Notes: a model not told the origin generated them from the sequence alone. A stretch of DNA of 64,000 nt from Macrosoma leucophasiata (GCA_036365455.1 JAWQUS010000025.1:25456001-25520000), one strand, 5' to 3'. Numbered from the stretch's first letter, positions 51,877 to 63,445 are shown. Program-made: numbers and translations.

Positions 51877-52163
51877 TTTTTTTTTTATGTAATGGAAGTG
51901 GTAAACAAGCATGCAGTTCACGTTGATGTTAAGTGATGACTGCAGCCTATAGACACCCACACAAAGACTAAGGTCAAAATGCAGATGCGCTACCACTCCT
52001 GAGGCCTAAGGTGTTACGCCTCTGTGCCGGAAATTACAGGGCCGTACATTACCACCTGACCGGAACACGATAGTGCTGAACACTACCATTTAGCGGCAAG
52101 TATATTAGGTAATGCGGTGGTGCCTACGATCGCGAGCTCCGTCACTGGAGTTCTACCACCAGT
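51877..52163 (-). mobile_element. SINE-A, full length
   Basis: Minus-strand copy from a T-run to ttctaccaccagt. Preceded at 51795-51870 by a decayed second 3' half (atgtaacgaagctggtaaat). Confidence 0.87.
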
Positions 52164-52211
52164 AACAAATTGCAACCTTGGTTACATAAAATGATAAAAA
52201 ATTATAATATT

Positions 52212-52382
52212 ATGTTCAGCCCTGTAATTTCCGGGACAGAGGCATAACACCTTAGACTTCAGGAGTGGTAACGCATCTGCATTTTGACCTTGGTCTTTGC
52301 ATGGGTGTCTATAGGCTGCAGTCATTACTTGACATCAATGTGAACTGCATGCTGGTTTGCCACTTCAATTACACAAATAAAA
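52212..52382 (+). mobile_element. SINE-A, 3' half
   Basis: From ccctgtaatttccgggacag to caattacacaaataaaa. Head half absent. Inverted relative to the full copy 50 bp away. Confidence 0.78.
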
Positions 52383-52409
52383 TAAAAATAAAAAAGTCAT
52401 ACTACTGAT

Positions 52410-52700
52410 CGGCGCGGTCGGGTGTGTGATAGGTGACCGCTAGTGCCAAATTAAAATGAGCGTTTCCGTGCTTCGTGGGGTACGTCAAGCCATCGGTCTC
52501 GGTTGCTATCGATAGATAGCAGTCGTTAAACCTTGTCGGAGGCCGTATGGGCGGTTTGAAAACATCCGACAGCGGGTTGGCAACCCGTAACCCGTATCTC
52601 CACCAACCCGCATTGGAGCAGCGTGGGGGAGTGAGCTCCAGACCTCCCCCCAAAAAGGGGAGAAACTCGTGCCCAGCAGCAGAGACATATAATAGGTTGA
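52410..52700 (-). repeat. Dispersed repeat family E
   Basis: Minus-strand copy with ccgtatctccaccaacccgc and ccaaaaaggggagaaactcg. Ends in an ATT-rich run (52705-52735). Lacks the gatctacag end. Confidence 0.65.
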
Positions 52701-53040
52701 TAATATTTTTATTATTACATTATTATTATTATATTTTAAAAAAATGAATTATAATAAAATTGCAACAATATTATCGTTCGTCCGAATACAATACACTCCT
52801 AGTCGGTACTCTATTTGCAAGGGCCGATTGCTGAGAACGCGAGCGGTGATTGGCTCCACTACACCGTTACGGAGTGGGACCGGCAATTCTGCCGTAATCA
52901 GTACCCCCATTGTTTATTTTTACTGAACGATTTGCGAGCCGTCAGTTTTGCGGTTGAAATCTTCTCTCTTTTGAAATATGTTTTTGAATATGGATTTTAT
53001 GCATTCATCTACGTTTCCGATCGTAATCAATGTAGGTTTT

Positions 53041-53280
53041 TATGTAACGTGATTTCACCCACGTAGGATAAGCAGAGGTAAACGTATGCATTCAAGTAAA
53101 TTCCCACGATTTGCCGGTTGTTATGGCCCGTATAACATGTGGTGAGCCTGTTGACTAAACCGGCTACATTATCAAACTCTAAGGTACTGAGAAACTTCCA
53201 AAAAATGAAAAATATTAATAGAATCACAGTTTAAGGATTTTCCATAATTTATCTCTGGAAGCCCCCGACCCGGTAATAGG
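53041..53280 (-). mobile_element. SINE family C, decayed
   Basis: Contains cacccacgtaggataagcag, aagtaaattcccacgatttg and ccgacccggtaat. Many changes. The tRNA head is unrecognisable beyond cccgacccgg. Confidence 0.5.
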
Positions 53281-53345
53281 TCAAAAGGCAGATCTAATGC
53301 GTTGACACTCTCGAGACCCTATTTGTAATATCTCTCTGATAGTCA

Positions 53346-53624
53346 CTACTATTACGCTGGAGGTCCTGGGTTCGATTCCCGGGTCGGGGGTATTCGAGAT
53401 AACGGTTTAAAATCCTTTATCTCTGCTTCTATTGGGCTTTTTCCATTTTCTGGAAGTTTCCCAGTACCCCGGAGTTTGGTAATGTGCCCGGAGATGGCAA
53501 CAGGTTCGCCACCTGTTACATGGGCCAAAACGTAACCGGCGAGTCGTGGGTGTTTGCATGTATGATTGAATGCATGCATTTACCTCTGCCTACCCCTTCG
53601 GGGATTGCAGGCGTGAAGTTACGT
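53346..53624 (+). mobile_element. tRNA-derived SINE (family C), plus copy
   Basis: Starts inside the tRNA-like head (tactattacgctggaggtcc, B box gggttcgattcccggg). The full body follows (ttggtaatgtgcccggagat, ggccaaaacgtaaccggcga), ending gcaggcgtgaagttacgt. The A-box side of the head is missing. Confidence 0.7.
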
Positions 53625-53683
53625 CTGTGATAGTTATTACGTGGCCACAGTTTTAGTACAGTCTAAAAAAAACTCACGTGTTA

Positions 53684-53955
53684 TTTTTTTTACATAATGG
53701 AAGTGGCAAACAATCATGCAGTTCACATTGATGTTCAGTGATGACTGCAGCCTCTAGACACTTACACGGAGACCAAGTTCAAAATGCAGATGCGTTACCA
53801 CTCCTGAAGCCTAAGGTGTTATGCCTCTGAGCCGGAAATTACAGGGCCGTATATTACCACGATAGTGCTGAACACTACCATTTAGCGGCAAGTATATTAC
53901 GTAATGCGGTGGTGCCTACGCCCGCGAGCTCCGTCACTGGAGCTCTACCACCAGT
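53684..53955 (-). mobile_element. SINE-A, near full length
   Basis: Minus-strand copy from a T-run to ctctaccaccagt, with a small deletion removing gacctgaccggaac-type sequence (attaccacgatagtgc). Confidence 0.85.
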
Positions 53956-54034
53956 AAAACGTAGTTTATGTGACGTTATTTCTGTTTTAGTTTAAGCATA
54001 ATTTTTACTTTTTAAGCCATTACGATTCTTTTTG

Positions 54035-54548
54035 TTTTTTAGGGTTCCGTACCTTAAAAGAAAAAAGGAACCCTTTTAGGATCACTCGTGCGTCTGTCTG
54101 TCTGTCTGTCTGTCCATCCTTCACAGCCAATTTGCTCCGAAACTACTAGACCGATTGAGTTGAAATTTGAAGAATATATGTAAATTGGTAACCCAAAGAT
54201 GAACACGTCAAGTAAAATAATAAATTTTAAACAAGGGGGCCACTTTCAGGGGGTAAACCAGAAAATAAAAAAATAATCGTAAACTGTGTCGTGTGACATA
54301 TCAAATGAAAGAAGTTGTTGTCAGCATCTCAGATATATATTTTTTTAATTTTTGTATATACAAATTTGAAGTTATTTAAGAAAAACGACAAAAATTGACC
54401 ATATAAAAAAAAGTGGAAAATAGTTCTTTGCCTATAGATTACTGGAAAACCTATAAGAAGTTTTTCATTACATTTCTTACTCTGTAAATGCACTAAATAC
54501 GGAACCCTACACTGCGCGTGGCCCGACACGCACTTGACCGGTTTTTTC
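54035..54548 (-). repeat. Dispersed repeat family D, second subfamily
   Basis: Minus-strand relative of 5785-6336: agggttccgtaccttaaaag, a tctgtctgtctg run, aactactagaccgattgag, and at the right ctacactgcgcgtggcccg then cgcacttgaccggtttttt. Confidence 0.65.
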
Positions 54549-55749
54549 ATCTTATCTAAGTTTGATGTGTTTTCTCCAAGCGATAGGCCTTTTTCTTATA
54601 GATTAATTTTATTTAATTTCTACCAAAACAAACTTAAATCCATTTCCGTGAGGATTACTGATAAGATATCTTAGCCAAATTTATTTAATTTGAGATCATA
54701 CCCTTATTATACGAAGCTATTTAGAATCACAGCTGAAGCGTCTGGAATCTCGATAGGTGCTGCATCGACGTGAAACTTGCAATAATCGAATCATCTAACA
54801 GCCGGCCCAATTTGCTTGAGTGCCTCTCAATTCGGTTAGGGACCTCTCCACATTTTTGAGGTTAGGAATTTCTGTGTTAGCAGTAGCTTTGATTTTTCAA
54901 TTGATCAAGTAATCGATCGGTCCTATGTATATGGGCCAAAATGCAAAATTGCAGCTTTACAGAGACCTCCAAAGTTTAAATTTACTATAACTTCAGATTG
55001 ATAAACCCGAAGTTTACGAATCTTTGCTTGTTTGCTAAGACAACTTTCCTCGTCATTTATGCTATGGTATTTTAAATGAACATTTACTGGTTTTTATTTT
55101 ACGTCACATTAGTCCATCTACGTTAATTTTTGTTAAAATTATTTTTCTTTAAGAACACCCTAAAAGGGCCAATGTGTCATATTGGCCATTATACGCGTGT
55201 TACGCTAATCAGCGTAAAATGTATATATTTTTAATTTGTTACCTAAAAAATCAATTAATATGTAAAGTAATTGATAAATAATTAATTACAATACAAGCTA
55301 TTTCGATATTTAGTTATTTATGTCACATTGACACTTATACGTTTTACTATCTGCTAACCTACTAACTGACTTTTCAGTTAGATTCTTTCAATTATTAAAA
55401 AAAACGCAATAGTTTTATTGATTCATTGAAATAAAATTGAATTTGCCTTAAATCTACTTTTATGGACCCGCATTTTTGGTATTTGCATGATAAAAAATTA
55501 CATCAATTACATAAAGGACACTGTTACAAGAGATCTTACGTTGATTATTATTTTTTAAATAAAATTACAAAAACATAACAAACTAATAAACTTGTCTGGT
55601 ATAAACAAAAAAAAATAAAATCTTTTTTATATAATCAAGTAATAAAACGACCAAAGTCAATATTAATCAGTAATTCTCACTAAGTTTTCAATAATTTTCT
55701 TCATTTTTGCTTTTATTTATTGCATATTTTTTGCAATGTCTTAAATGCT
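54549..55749. other. Unassigned A+T-rich spacer
   Basis: Longest stretch in the window without any recognised repeat. Short reading frames only. No splice-like or protein motif that I can support. Confidence 0.45.
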
Positions 55750-56008
55750 ACTAAATTTTGGTAATGACTAAAAAATATTCTCCCGATAATATTTTATCGA
55801 CATAAATCAAGCAAGTCTTTCTTCTTGGAAGGTTGTATTGGTAACAGCTGATTGTAAAACAGTTGCAGAGGAATTTCTGTAGGTCCCCATTTATTGTAGC
55901 ACCACAGTTCCAGGACACTCCGCTCGCCGTAGGAAAGAGTATCGGCATCCTGGGCGTTGACATATCGAGTGAAGTGCAATTCGGGAGTGATATTGAGTGC
56001 AAGACCAA
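55750..56008 (-). pseudogene. Possible transposon-protein C-terminal relic
   Basis: Minus-strand translation gives GERSVLELWCYNKWGP, IPLQLFYNQLLPIQPSKKKD and LLDLCR, then a stop and SHYQNL in the same frame. The pattern PI..KKKDLL.LC...IP..Y...Y..L is reminiscent of the C-terminal tail of the large transposon-associated DUF7869-type proteins of arthropods. This is a memory-based resemblance over about 60 residues and is uncertain. Confidence 0.3.
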
Positions 56009-56080
56009 ATTGGCATTGACATTATTTTCACATTAATTTAAGTCCCGCAATATACATAACAATAATATAATAATGACAAC

Positions 56081-56420
56081 CCATTACGTCCCACTGCTGG
56101 GCACGAGTCTCTCCCCTTTTTGGGGAAAGGGCCTGGAGCTTAATCCACCACGCTGCTCCAATACGGATTGGTGGAGGTGGGTGAATTAGTGGCCAACCCG
56201 CTGTCGGATATTTTTAAACCGCCCATAAGGCCTCCGACAAGGTTTAACGACTGCTATCTATCGATAGCAAACGGGACCGATGGCTTAATGTGCCCTGCGA
56301 AGCACGGAAACGCTCATTTCATTTGCCACTAGCGGTCACCCATCATACTACCCGACCGCGGCCGTAGTGCTTGACCGAGTAGATCGCCTATGATCTACAA
56401 CAGCCGCGGGGCCATGCGCG
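56081..56420 (+). repeat. Dispersed repeat family E, near full length
   Basis: Plus-strand copy from acaacccattacgtcccact, through cacgagtctctccccttttt, ccaacccgctgtcggatatt and gactgctatctatcgatag, to gatctacaacagccgcgggg. Confidence 0.7.
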
Positions 56421-57340
56421 CTTCAAAATACATAAAAGATACAAAATGGCAAATTTCACCCAAACCGTCAGTGTAAGTAAAAGGGTTAAACCAAGAACCT
56501 GAAATGTATAATTTAGATCCAAGAAGATTCCGTTTAAAATATTTGAATATTCTGGAATCTACTTAAAGTGAGACGTTGCAGTGGATTAAACAAATCCGGA
56601 TTTTACGACAATTCACTGAATCTCCAACGGGATTTGAGAATATTGTGTCAATACTGATAATATTCCCCTACAATACTGATAGCCTTGTGAACATTACCAA
56701 TATTCTCTGGTGAATTGACGATTGGTAATATTGAGGTCTCAAAGATAATATACTACTGCATTTGCGTATTGTTATGCTTGCGGAATTCTGTATTGTTTTG
56801 TCCCAAATGAGAAATACTTGTTACTGTCACATTTTATTAAGTATTGTTTTTATTGTTCATGTACAAATGTACATTGTTTTACAAACAGAGATTAATATAT
56901 TTATTTATTTATTTATTTAAACGTTAATGCACATTTAGGTACATTAGGCGGACTTAATGCCATAAGGCATTCTCTACCAGTCGACCTAGTGGTAGTGGAT
57001 CCATATTGTGGGGGTGCAATATAAAAAAAAAATCCATAGAGAAACAGAAATCATAGGAAAAAAAAAAAAATAATAAACAAATTACTTAATGGGAGTTTAC
57101 AGACAAATTACATAAAGATATACACACACACATATATATATAAATATAAACATAGTTCATACATAGGAATAAAATATACACATAAATAAATAAGATTGAA
57201 TAAATACAGTAGTATGAATATATAAGCAAATATATACTTGAATAAATATAATAATATAGCAGATAAGAACTCCATACTTTTTGAACCAACCGTTCAGGAT
57301 CCAAATCTAATGTCGGTAAATGTAAATTTAACGTCATCTT
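56421..57340. other. Unassigned spacer with ATTT and AT-rich runs
   Basis: No recognised family. tattta tandem units near 56897-56920 and a TA/CA-rich stretch near 57120-57170. An opposite-strand open frame rich in Tyr and Ile (57086-57406) only reflects base composition. Confidence 0.4.
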
Positions 57341-57383
57341 TACAAATAAATAACATCGTAGTGTTTTTGTAATATAAAAATAA

Positions 57384-58605
57384 TAGTCCAGGAGGAATCG
57401 GCGCATGAGTACCGAAAACTATTCCACCTCAATTTTTTTATGCGATCCTCTTTAAATTGTCCTACTGATGATATAAATGCATGTTGCCATGGGGCAACCC
57501 CGTGCTATATTGTTTAAACTGAAATTGTTTAAACAATTGCAAGGAATTGTTATTTTTCAACCGGACAATTTTTTTTTTATATTCTTTATTAAAATACGAA
57601 TAAAAAAAGTCCTATGACTTTTCACGATAAAGTTAATATTTTTAGAGATATGAATTTTTAAAGGTTCGAATAATCTCAAATTTGGGTACTTTTGACCCAT
57701 GAAAAATATATTAAAAAAAAAATAAAATATAAATAATATTTTTTTTTAATTCTTTATACAATAGTTAATAATATTCTTAATAGAGACTTTTAAAAATTTT
57801 ATTATTTATACCTGTTTTATAATTGTTAATTTCACGCGCTCACAAGTATGCGCCGCTTACCTTTAAGTATCGCCGTCTCTCTCTGACTCATGCGCTGCAT
57901 CGGCCTCTCTATGTCCTAAATCATTATTTATCATTTATCTTAAAAACTATTAACTTTATCAAGATTGTTAAAGAGAGCAATGTTATTAATAATTAAATTG
58001 TCTACAATTTGTTTTCTGTAAATTTAGTTAATAAAGTTAATAGTTTTTAAGATAAATGATAAATAATGATTTAGGACATAGAGAGGCCGATGCAGCGCAT
58101 GAGTCAGAGAGAGACGGCGATACTTAAAGGTAAGCGGCGCATACTTGTGAGCGCGTGAAATTAACAATTATAAAACAGGTATAAATAATAAAATTTTTAA
58201 AAGTCTCTATTAAGAATATTATTAACTATTGTATAAAGAATTAAAAAAAAAATATTATTTATATTTTATTTTTTTTTAATATATTTTTCATGGGTCAAAA
58301 GTACCCAAATTTGAGATTATTCGAACCTTTAAAAATTCATATCTCTAAAAATATTAACTTTATCGTGAAAAGTCATAGGACTTTTTTTATTCGTATTTCA
58401 ATAAAGAATATAAAAAAAAATTGTCCGGTTGAAAAATAACAATTCCTTGCAATTGTTTAAACAATTTCAGTTTAAACAATATAGCACGGGGTTGCCCCAT
58501 GGCAACATGCATTTATATCATCAGTAGGACAATTTAAAGAGGATCGCATAAAAAAATTGAGGTGGAATAGTTTTCGGTACTCATGCGCCGATTCCTCCTG
58601 GACTA
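57384..58605. mobile_element. Foldback element, 1.22 kb, with TAA target duplication
   Basis: Starts tagtccaggaggaatcggcg and ends with its reverse complement (tcctcctggacta). Arms of about 576 bp (57384-57959 and about 58031-58605) match almost perfectly: I see one substitution (ttaaaatacg against ttgaaatacg) and homopolymer length differences. The spacer is about 71 bp. TAA flanks both sides (57381-57383 and 58606-58608), and the surrounding family G repeat is restored when the element and one TAA are removed. Non-coding. A 3-bp TAA duplication fits PIF/Harbinger-type transposons, but no transposase is present to confirm it. Confidence 0.85.
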
Positions 58606-58607
58606 TA

Positions 58608-58873
58608 ACCACTTTTTACTAAATGCATATGTATGTATACACGGTACATATACCAAAACAACATTTTTTACAATTTTTGTCTGTCTGTCTGTTTGTTCAC
58701 GCTAATCTCGGGAATGGCTGGACCGATTTTGACGGGACTTTCACGGGCAGATAACTTATGTAATAAGGACTAACTTAGGCTACTTTTATACTAGCTGCGC
58801 CCACGACTTCGTCTGGGTTGCTACTGAAAAATCATAAATTCTCACGCGGATGAAGTCGCGGGCACAGCTAGTA
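58608..58873 (-). repeat. Family G repeat, split by the foldback
   Basis: The minus-strand family G copy continues on the other side of the foldback (gtttttgtaatataaaaa at 57363-57380). It ends with gatgaagtcgcgggcacagc and tagta. Confidence 0.65.
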
Positions 58874-58921
58874 ATAAATAAATTAAATGGGCATTTTTTT
58901 ATATCATGTAATTCCAACTAG

Positions 58922-59023
58922 CATGTTACGAAGGTGGCAAAGAAGCATGCAGCTCACATGGATGATGCAGAGGTCAAAATGCAGATGCGTTGCCACCCCT
59001 GATATCTTAGTCGTTACGTCTCT
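58922..59023 (-). mobile_element. SINE-A, 3' half, diverged
   Basis: Minus-strand piece with acgaaggtggcaaagaagca and gatgcgttgccacccctgat. Internally deleted around the tgactgcagcc block. Confidence 0.55.
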
Positions 59024-59645
59024 GAAATAATAATAATCCGGATCTCACTCCATAGGCCCAGCCAGCTAGTCCCCCCAGTTCACCCACATAGCCCAAAGTT
59101 TGGCGAATCACTTATCATTACAATAGTCCCATTATATTCTGCGGGGTCTGTCTGTGTCTGTATTAACTATTGATGCAGCCAGAGAGAGGTCCCGCCGAAT
59201 ATAACCCATTACAAAGTAGATCAAAATTCTCGAAAGGGCCTCTACGTGTTGGACCTCCCATGTCCCCGCGCAAGCCTGACAAAGGTCCGGGGTTCAAATT
59301 GGATCCCGTGCTGACGAGAGAGAAATAATAATAATAATAAATAATCTTTATTTCTATATCAAAATGTTTTATGAAAAAAATAGACTGGAGTCCCGTTTTA
59401 TTTGTGCCAGAGGGCTCCGCTCTTCTAATTTACAATTCTTTCGTTAGATTTATTTTTTACTGTTACAATAGGTACCTACCAGTGATAGAATAAGTTCTAT
59501 CGAAGAAATATCCGGTCCGTCACGTAAGTGACTTATTTGTATGAAGTTAAAGTCCAATTTACAATGTTTTGGATGACCAGAAACCCCTTCGACAGCACAT
59601 AATCATTTTAAATTCACATAATATAACATTGTAATAGTTAGTAAG
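59024..59645. other. Unassigned spacer, partly G+C-rich
   Basis: 59040-59320 is G+C-richer (ccccgcgcaagcctgacaaa, ggtccggggttcaaattgga) and ends at an (ATA)n run, like the 3' end of an unknown retroelement on either strand. ggggttcaaattgg is faintly B-box-like. No family could be assigned. Confidence 0.35.
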
Positions 59646-59771
59646 AGGCCATACATTACCGTCTTACCGGAACACAATAGTGCTGAACATTATCATTTGA
59701 CGGCAGATGGATTAGGTAATGCTGTAGTGCCTACACCCTCGAGGACCACACGGGAACCCTACTACCAGTAA
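59646..59771 (-). mobile_element. SINE-A, 5' half, diverged
   Basis: From aggccatacattaccgtctt to ccctactaccagt, minus strand. Has the older head variant (ggcagatggattaggtaatg), like 1145-1269. Confidence 0.65.
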
Positions 59772-60065
59772 AATAGTTAATCATAATTCGTTGTGCTGAC
59801 CATTCAATGAGGAAATACAGTGCTCAACATTAAATGTTTCACATCGAGCCTAGGAAGGAGACTTCGGCTTATTTCGGGTCTGTAGAGCGATATCTCTTTC
59901 ACGCCGTACCTATTTGACGTTTGTCGACCATTTTGATCTAGTTTTGACCAATACCGGTCTGTCAGTGCTTACGTAGGTAGTGTGCAACAGATATAACGTT
60001 CTAGTAAGTTGAAACGAGCTGATCGTCTCTTTCGCAGGCTGGATGTGCAATATTAATTGTTGAGT

Positions 60066-60223
60066 TTTTTTTTAAGTTACGGAAGTGGCAAACAAGCATG
60101 CAGTCCACATTGATGTTAAGTGATGACTGCAGCCATTAGACACCCACAGAAAGACCGAGGTCAAAACACAGACGACAAGCATACATGCAAACACCCACGA
60201 TTCGCCGGTAACGTTTTGTTCAG
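60066..60223 (-). repeat. SINE-A 3' piece fused to SINE family C piece
   Basis: Minus-strand SINE-A 3' end (gcaaacaagcatgcagtcca to aggtcaaaacacagacg) joins SINE family C at about 60176 (caagcatacatgcaaacacc to ggtaacgttttg). Family C then passes into the same ttcagtgtattaatttgctc sequence that follows it at 46210. Confidence 0.65.
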
Positions 60224-60620
60224 TGTATTAATTTGCTCGTATTCATATTTAAGTAATTAAAATATAATTATTTGTTTAAGGCTTGGCACCGACTTCAAAC
60301 CTATTAGTAAATAGCACATATAAATAATAGCTAGTATATAATTACAATTAAATCTTTATTATTTTTTACTTTTCAGTTTTGAAGTCGGTTTTTCTTAACG
60401 TAGTTATATTTATTAATAATGTAATGAACACGTAAAGTCTCCGTCGAAAGAATGTCATGAGCACTGCTCGGTTCTTTGTGGCGTTGACACCGGCTTCTAT
60501 GTTGAAATTAGTATTTTCAATTAAATACAATCCATTTTACATTCAAGTAGCTGGTGAATTTTATATATTGGATAGAGGATAGATTTAAGTTTGTGAAATA
60601 AATAAATAAATAAATATTAC

Positions 60621-60933
60621 TAGCTGTACCCCCGCGACTTCGGCCGCGTTAGAATTTATGATTGTTCAGTACCTACCCGGACGAAGTCGTGGGCGCAGCT
60701 AGTATAAGAGTAGCCTAAGTTACTCCTTATTACATCAGCTATCTGCCAGTGAAAGTCCCGTCAGAATCCGTCCTGCTGTTCCCAAGATTAGCCCCGCCAA
60801 ACAGACAGACAGACACAAATAGTAAAAAATGTTGTTTCGGTATATGTACCGTGTATACATACATATGCATTTAGTAAAAAGCGGTTATTTAAATATTACA
60901 AACAGGCACTCCAATTTTATTTATTTGTATAGA
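60621..60933 (+). repeat. Dispersed repeat family G
   Basis: Plus-strand copy from actagctgtacccccgcgac to cactccaattttatttattt. Followed directly (60940-61135) by another short repeat-like block, gactagttgttgcccgcgg to ttttgcgtgaaagataaacg. Confidence 0.65.
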
Positions 60934-61306
60934 CTAGTTGTTGCCCGCGGCTCCGCCCGCCTTTAGGTCGCTTTTCACGTAACCTTTGGAAACTCATCAA
61001 ATCATCCCATGGCATCCCACAGGAACATTTTTCAGGATAAAAACCATCTCATGTGTTAATTCAAGTTACCCTCTATGTGTGCTGCAAATTCCATGAAAAT
61101 GGTTCCGCAGTTTTTGCGTGAAAGATAAACGCATTTATTATATTTATACGATATGATATAAGAAATATTTAAGAAAGAGAGAGATTGCTTCGTTTTAACT
61201 GCAGTATTCCATTACTTAAAATGTGATACGTGGCATTCTTCTTTGAATGCAACATTGACTTTCACCAAACAAAAATTGTTTCAGATTTCATTTGTACATC
61301 ATTAAC

Positions 61307-61623
61307 GTAACTTCACGCCTGTAATCCCCAAAGGGATAGGTAGAGGTAAATGCATGCATTCAAGCAAACATGCAAACACCCACGACTCGCCGGTTACGTT
61401 TTGGCCCATGTAACATGGTGTTGAACCTGTTGCCATCTCCGGACACATAACCAAACTCCGAAACTCCGAGGTACTGGGAAACTTCCAGAAAATTAAAAAA
61501 TCCCAATAGAACCAGAGACAAAGGATTTTAAACTGAAATCTATGATAGTCCTCGATCCGGGAATCGAACCCAAGACCCCCAGCGCAGTAGTAGTAGCCTG
61601 CTACCACTACGCTACTGAGGCAG
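61307..61623 (-). mobile_element. tRNA-derived SINE (family C), full length
   Basis: Minus-strand copy with the full tRNA-like head at the right: tgcctcagtagcgtagtggt (A box) and gggttcgattcccggatc (B box). The body includes ggtaatg-type and ggccaaaacgtaaccggcga blocks in reverse. A small duplication (ccgaaactccgaggtac) is private to this copy. Confidence 0.75.
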
Positions 61624-61949
61624 TAATTTTTCAAACAAAATATTTTCAGAACCGCGCACTGCCGTTTACATAATAGAAAAAAAAAACTACCTGATTTCGA
61701 AAAGTAATTTAGACAAACACTCTCCAATTTATCGTATGCCATTGTTCTTTATTGATATTCGTAAAACAGCAGATTTATTTCATGTTTCTCTTTCAAAAAC
61801 GCTATCAAATATCATTCACTTATATCTATTATATATAAATAAGTCGGGTTAACTTCAAAACGCACGAACCGATTTCCACGGTTTTGCATTTGTTGGAAAG
61901 GTCTCGCGCTCCGCGAGGTTTATAGCAAAGAAAATTCGCGCATTAGGAC

Positions 61950-62189
61950 TATCTGGGACGTCAGTGAATTCAACGCACTGTATGACAACTCGCCGTCTAT
62001 TCTTATTCCTTTAGTTTGAGGTGAAAATAAGTAAAAAAATGCTCATAAAATAAAAACCTGTGTGATGGGCCTATCTGAATCAAATTTTTATGGGATCAAT
62101 TCGAAACTATTCCGCATCAAACAAAGAAAGAATTACGTAAATCGGTATTGAAATCTCGGCGAAATTCACGCACATACATTAAAAAAAAT

Positions 62190-62229
<40 letters not shown>

Positions 62230-62280
62230 CACCCGAATTGAGAACCTTCTCGTTTTTTGAACTCGGTTTAAGATAAGTCG
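61950..62280. repeat. Dispersed repeat with TA microsatellite
   Basis: Reverse match of 45410-45700 (gcgcattaggactatctggg, tatgacaactcgccgtctat, ttctcgttttttgaactcgg). It contains a (TA)n microsatellite at about 62189-62226 that the other copy lacks; there a T-run occupies the same position. Confidence 0.55.
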
Positions 62281-62455
62281 GGTTTTCCTTCCTGACGCTA
62301 TAACTCCAGAACGCACGAACCGATTTCCGCGGTTTTGCATTCGTTAGAAAGGTCTTGGGCTCCGTGAGGTTTATAGCAAAAAGAATATTCAGGAAAAAAT
62401 ATTTATAAAACGACATCCACGCGGGCGAAGCCGCGGGCAACAGCTAGTGAAATTA
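62281..62455 (+). repeat. Short repeat ending in gggcaacagctagt
   Basis: Contains cgcacgaaccgatttccgcg and ends gcgggcgaagccgcgggc, aacagctagtg, like family H but with a different body. A related start is at about 61860-61925. Confidence 0.45.
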
Positions 62456-63021
62456 TGTAAATTCCTGAGGTATTTACATAACTAAATACCTTAGTTAGTA
62501 GATTTTTTTTTCTATTATGTTAACGGCAATACGCGGTTCTGAAAATGTTCTGTTTAAAAAATGCCAGAAAAATCATCATACCTTAAACAAAAACACATAA
62601 AGTATACACAGATCGGAAATATATAGAGCATAGTTGTAACTCAAAAGCAGCTATAAACAATAGGTGAATTTAGCAAAGTGGTTGTCGAAAGGGTGTCGCG
62701 CGCACCGCTCGGTTCTCTCGGTTCTTTGTGGAGCTGACATTGACGTTGCCTCGTATTTATTATTTAGGAAAAGTGCGCAGGAAACACGTCTCAAAAATAC
62801 GGTGATGCTGTTTATTTTAGGGATATATTTATATGATCTACTCACGTCTAATCAGTGTTACAAGGAATCAACACTTGCATCACTTTTTAAAGTAATGAAT
62901 GAATGTAGTAGAGTTATTTTTAAATATGTTTTAAATAACTCTTAACTAGTCTGGTTGGTCTACGGACAAATAATAATTGTAAATGATCTCCATTCAAAGT
63001 TCAAAGATATTTATTCAAATC
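62456..63021. other. Unassigned spacer with a 93-codon open frame
   Basis: 62664-62945 is open on the plus strand (NLAKWLSKGCRAHRSVLSVL onward) and shares ctcggttctttgtgg and gctgacattgacgttg-like phrases with 60455-60495. That suggests an old repeat rather than an exon. No motif recognised. Confidence 0.35.
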
Positions 63022-63316
63022 AAAGAGCAACACGGAGGGGAGTAGCCATAGCGTTTATTACCGATGCAAAACAGTCTGTCATTTTTTGCGAGGGGAAACA
63101 CGTGTGACGCACACACACACTACAAAAATCGTCTATTACTACGACTCACACCTTGACTTTAACAAAATACATAAACAATTTCATGCACACATTTAACCAA
63201 CTGGGCGACAGGCGTAGGACCAATTGGGCTTGTACATTAATAGAGGGAAAAGCCTTCATATGGCTACTCCCCTCCGATCCGCCGCGGCGGCCGGTGGCCC
63301 GTGTTGCTCTCTATGA
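63022..63316. mobile_element. GC-rich-ended foldback element (copy 2 of 2)
   Basis: Opposite orientation to 42863-43160. Right end gatccgccgcggcggccggt and gtgttgctctctatga, left end agagcaacacggaggggag, so the left end has lost the CG-rich block. attcaaa flanks both sides (about 63012-63018 and 63316-63322), a possible 7-bp target duplication. Confidence 0.65.
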
Positions 63317-63445
63317 TTCAAACTAATAATTAACAAAATTTTATGATAGATCTTAGAATAATCAAAATGTTGATCCATGTTAATACTAAAAACAATTTAT
63401 TTGTATTTTATATCTAGTTGATCCAGTACAAACATGGATTTCAAA

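Noticed and set aside
57086..57406. 106-codon Tyr/Ile-rich frame on the minus strand
   Set aside because: Its composition reflects A+T-rich DNA with TA/CA runs, and it runs into the foldback boundary.
62117..62440. 107-codon frame with a Tyr-Ile repeat
   Set aside because: It translates the (TA)n microsatellite inside a dispersed repeat.
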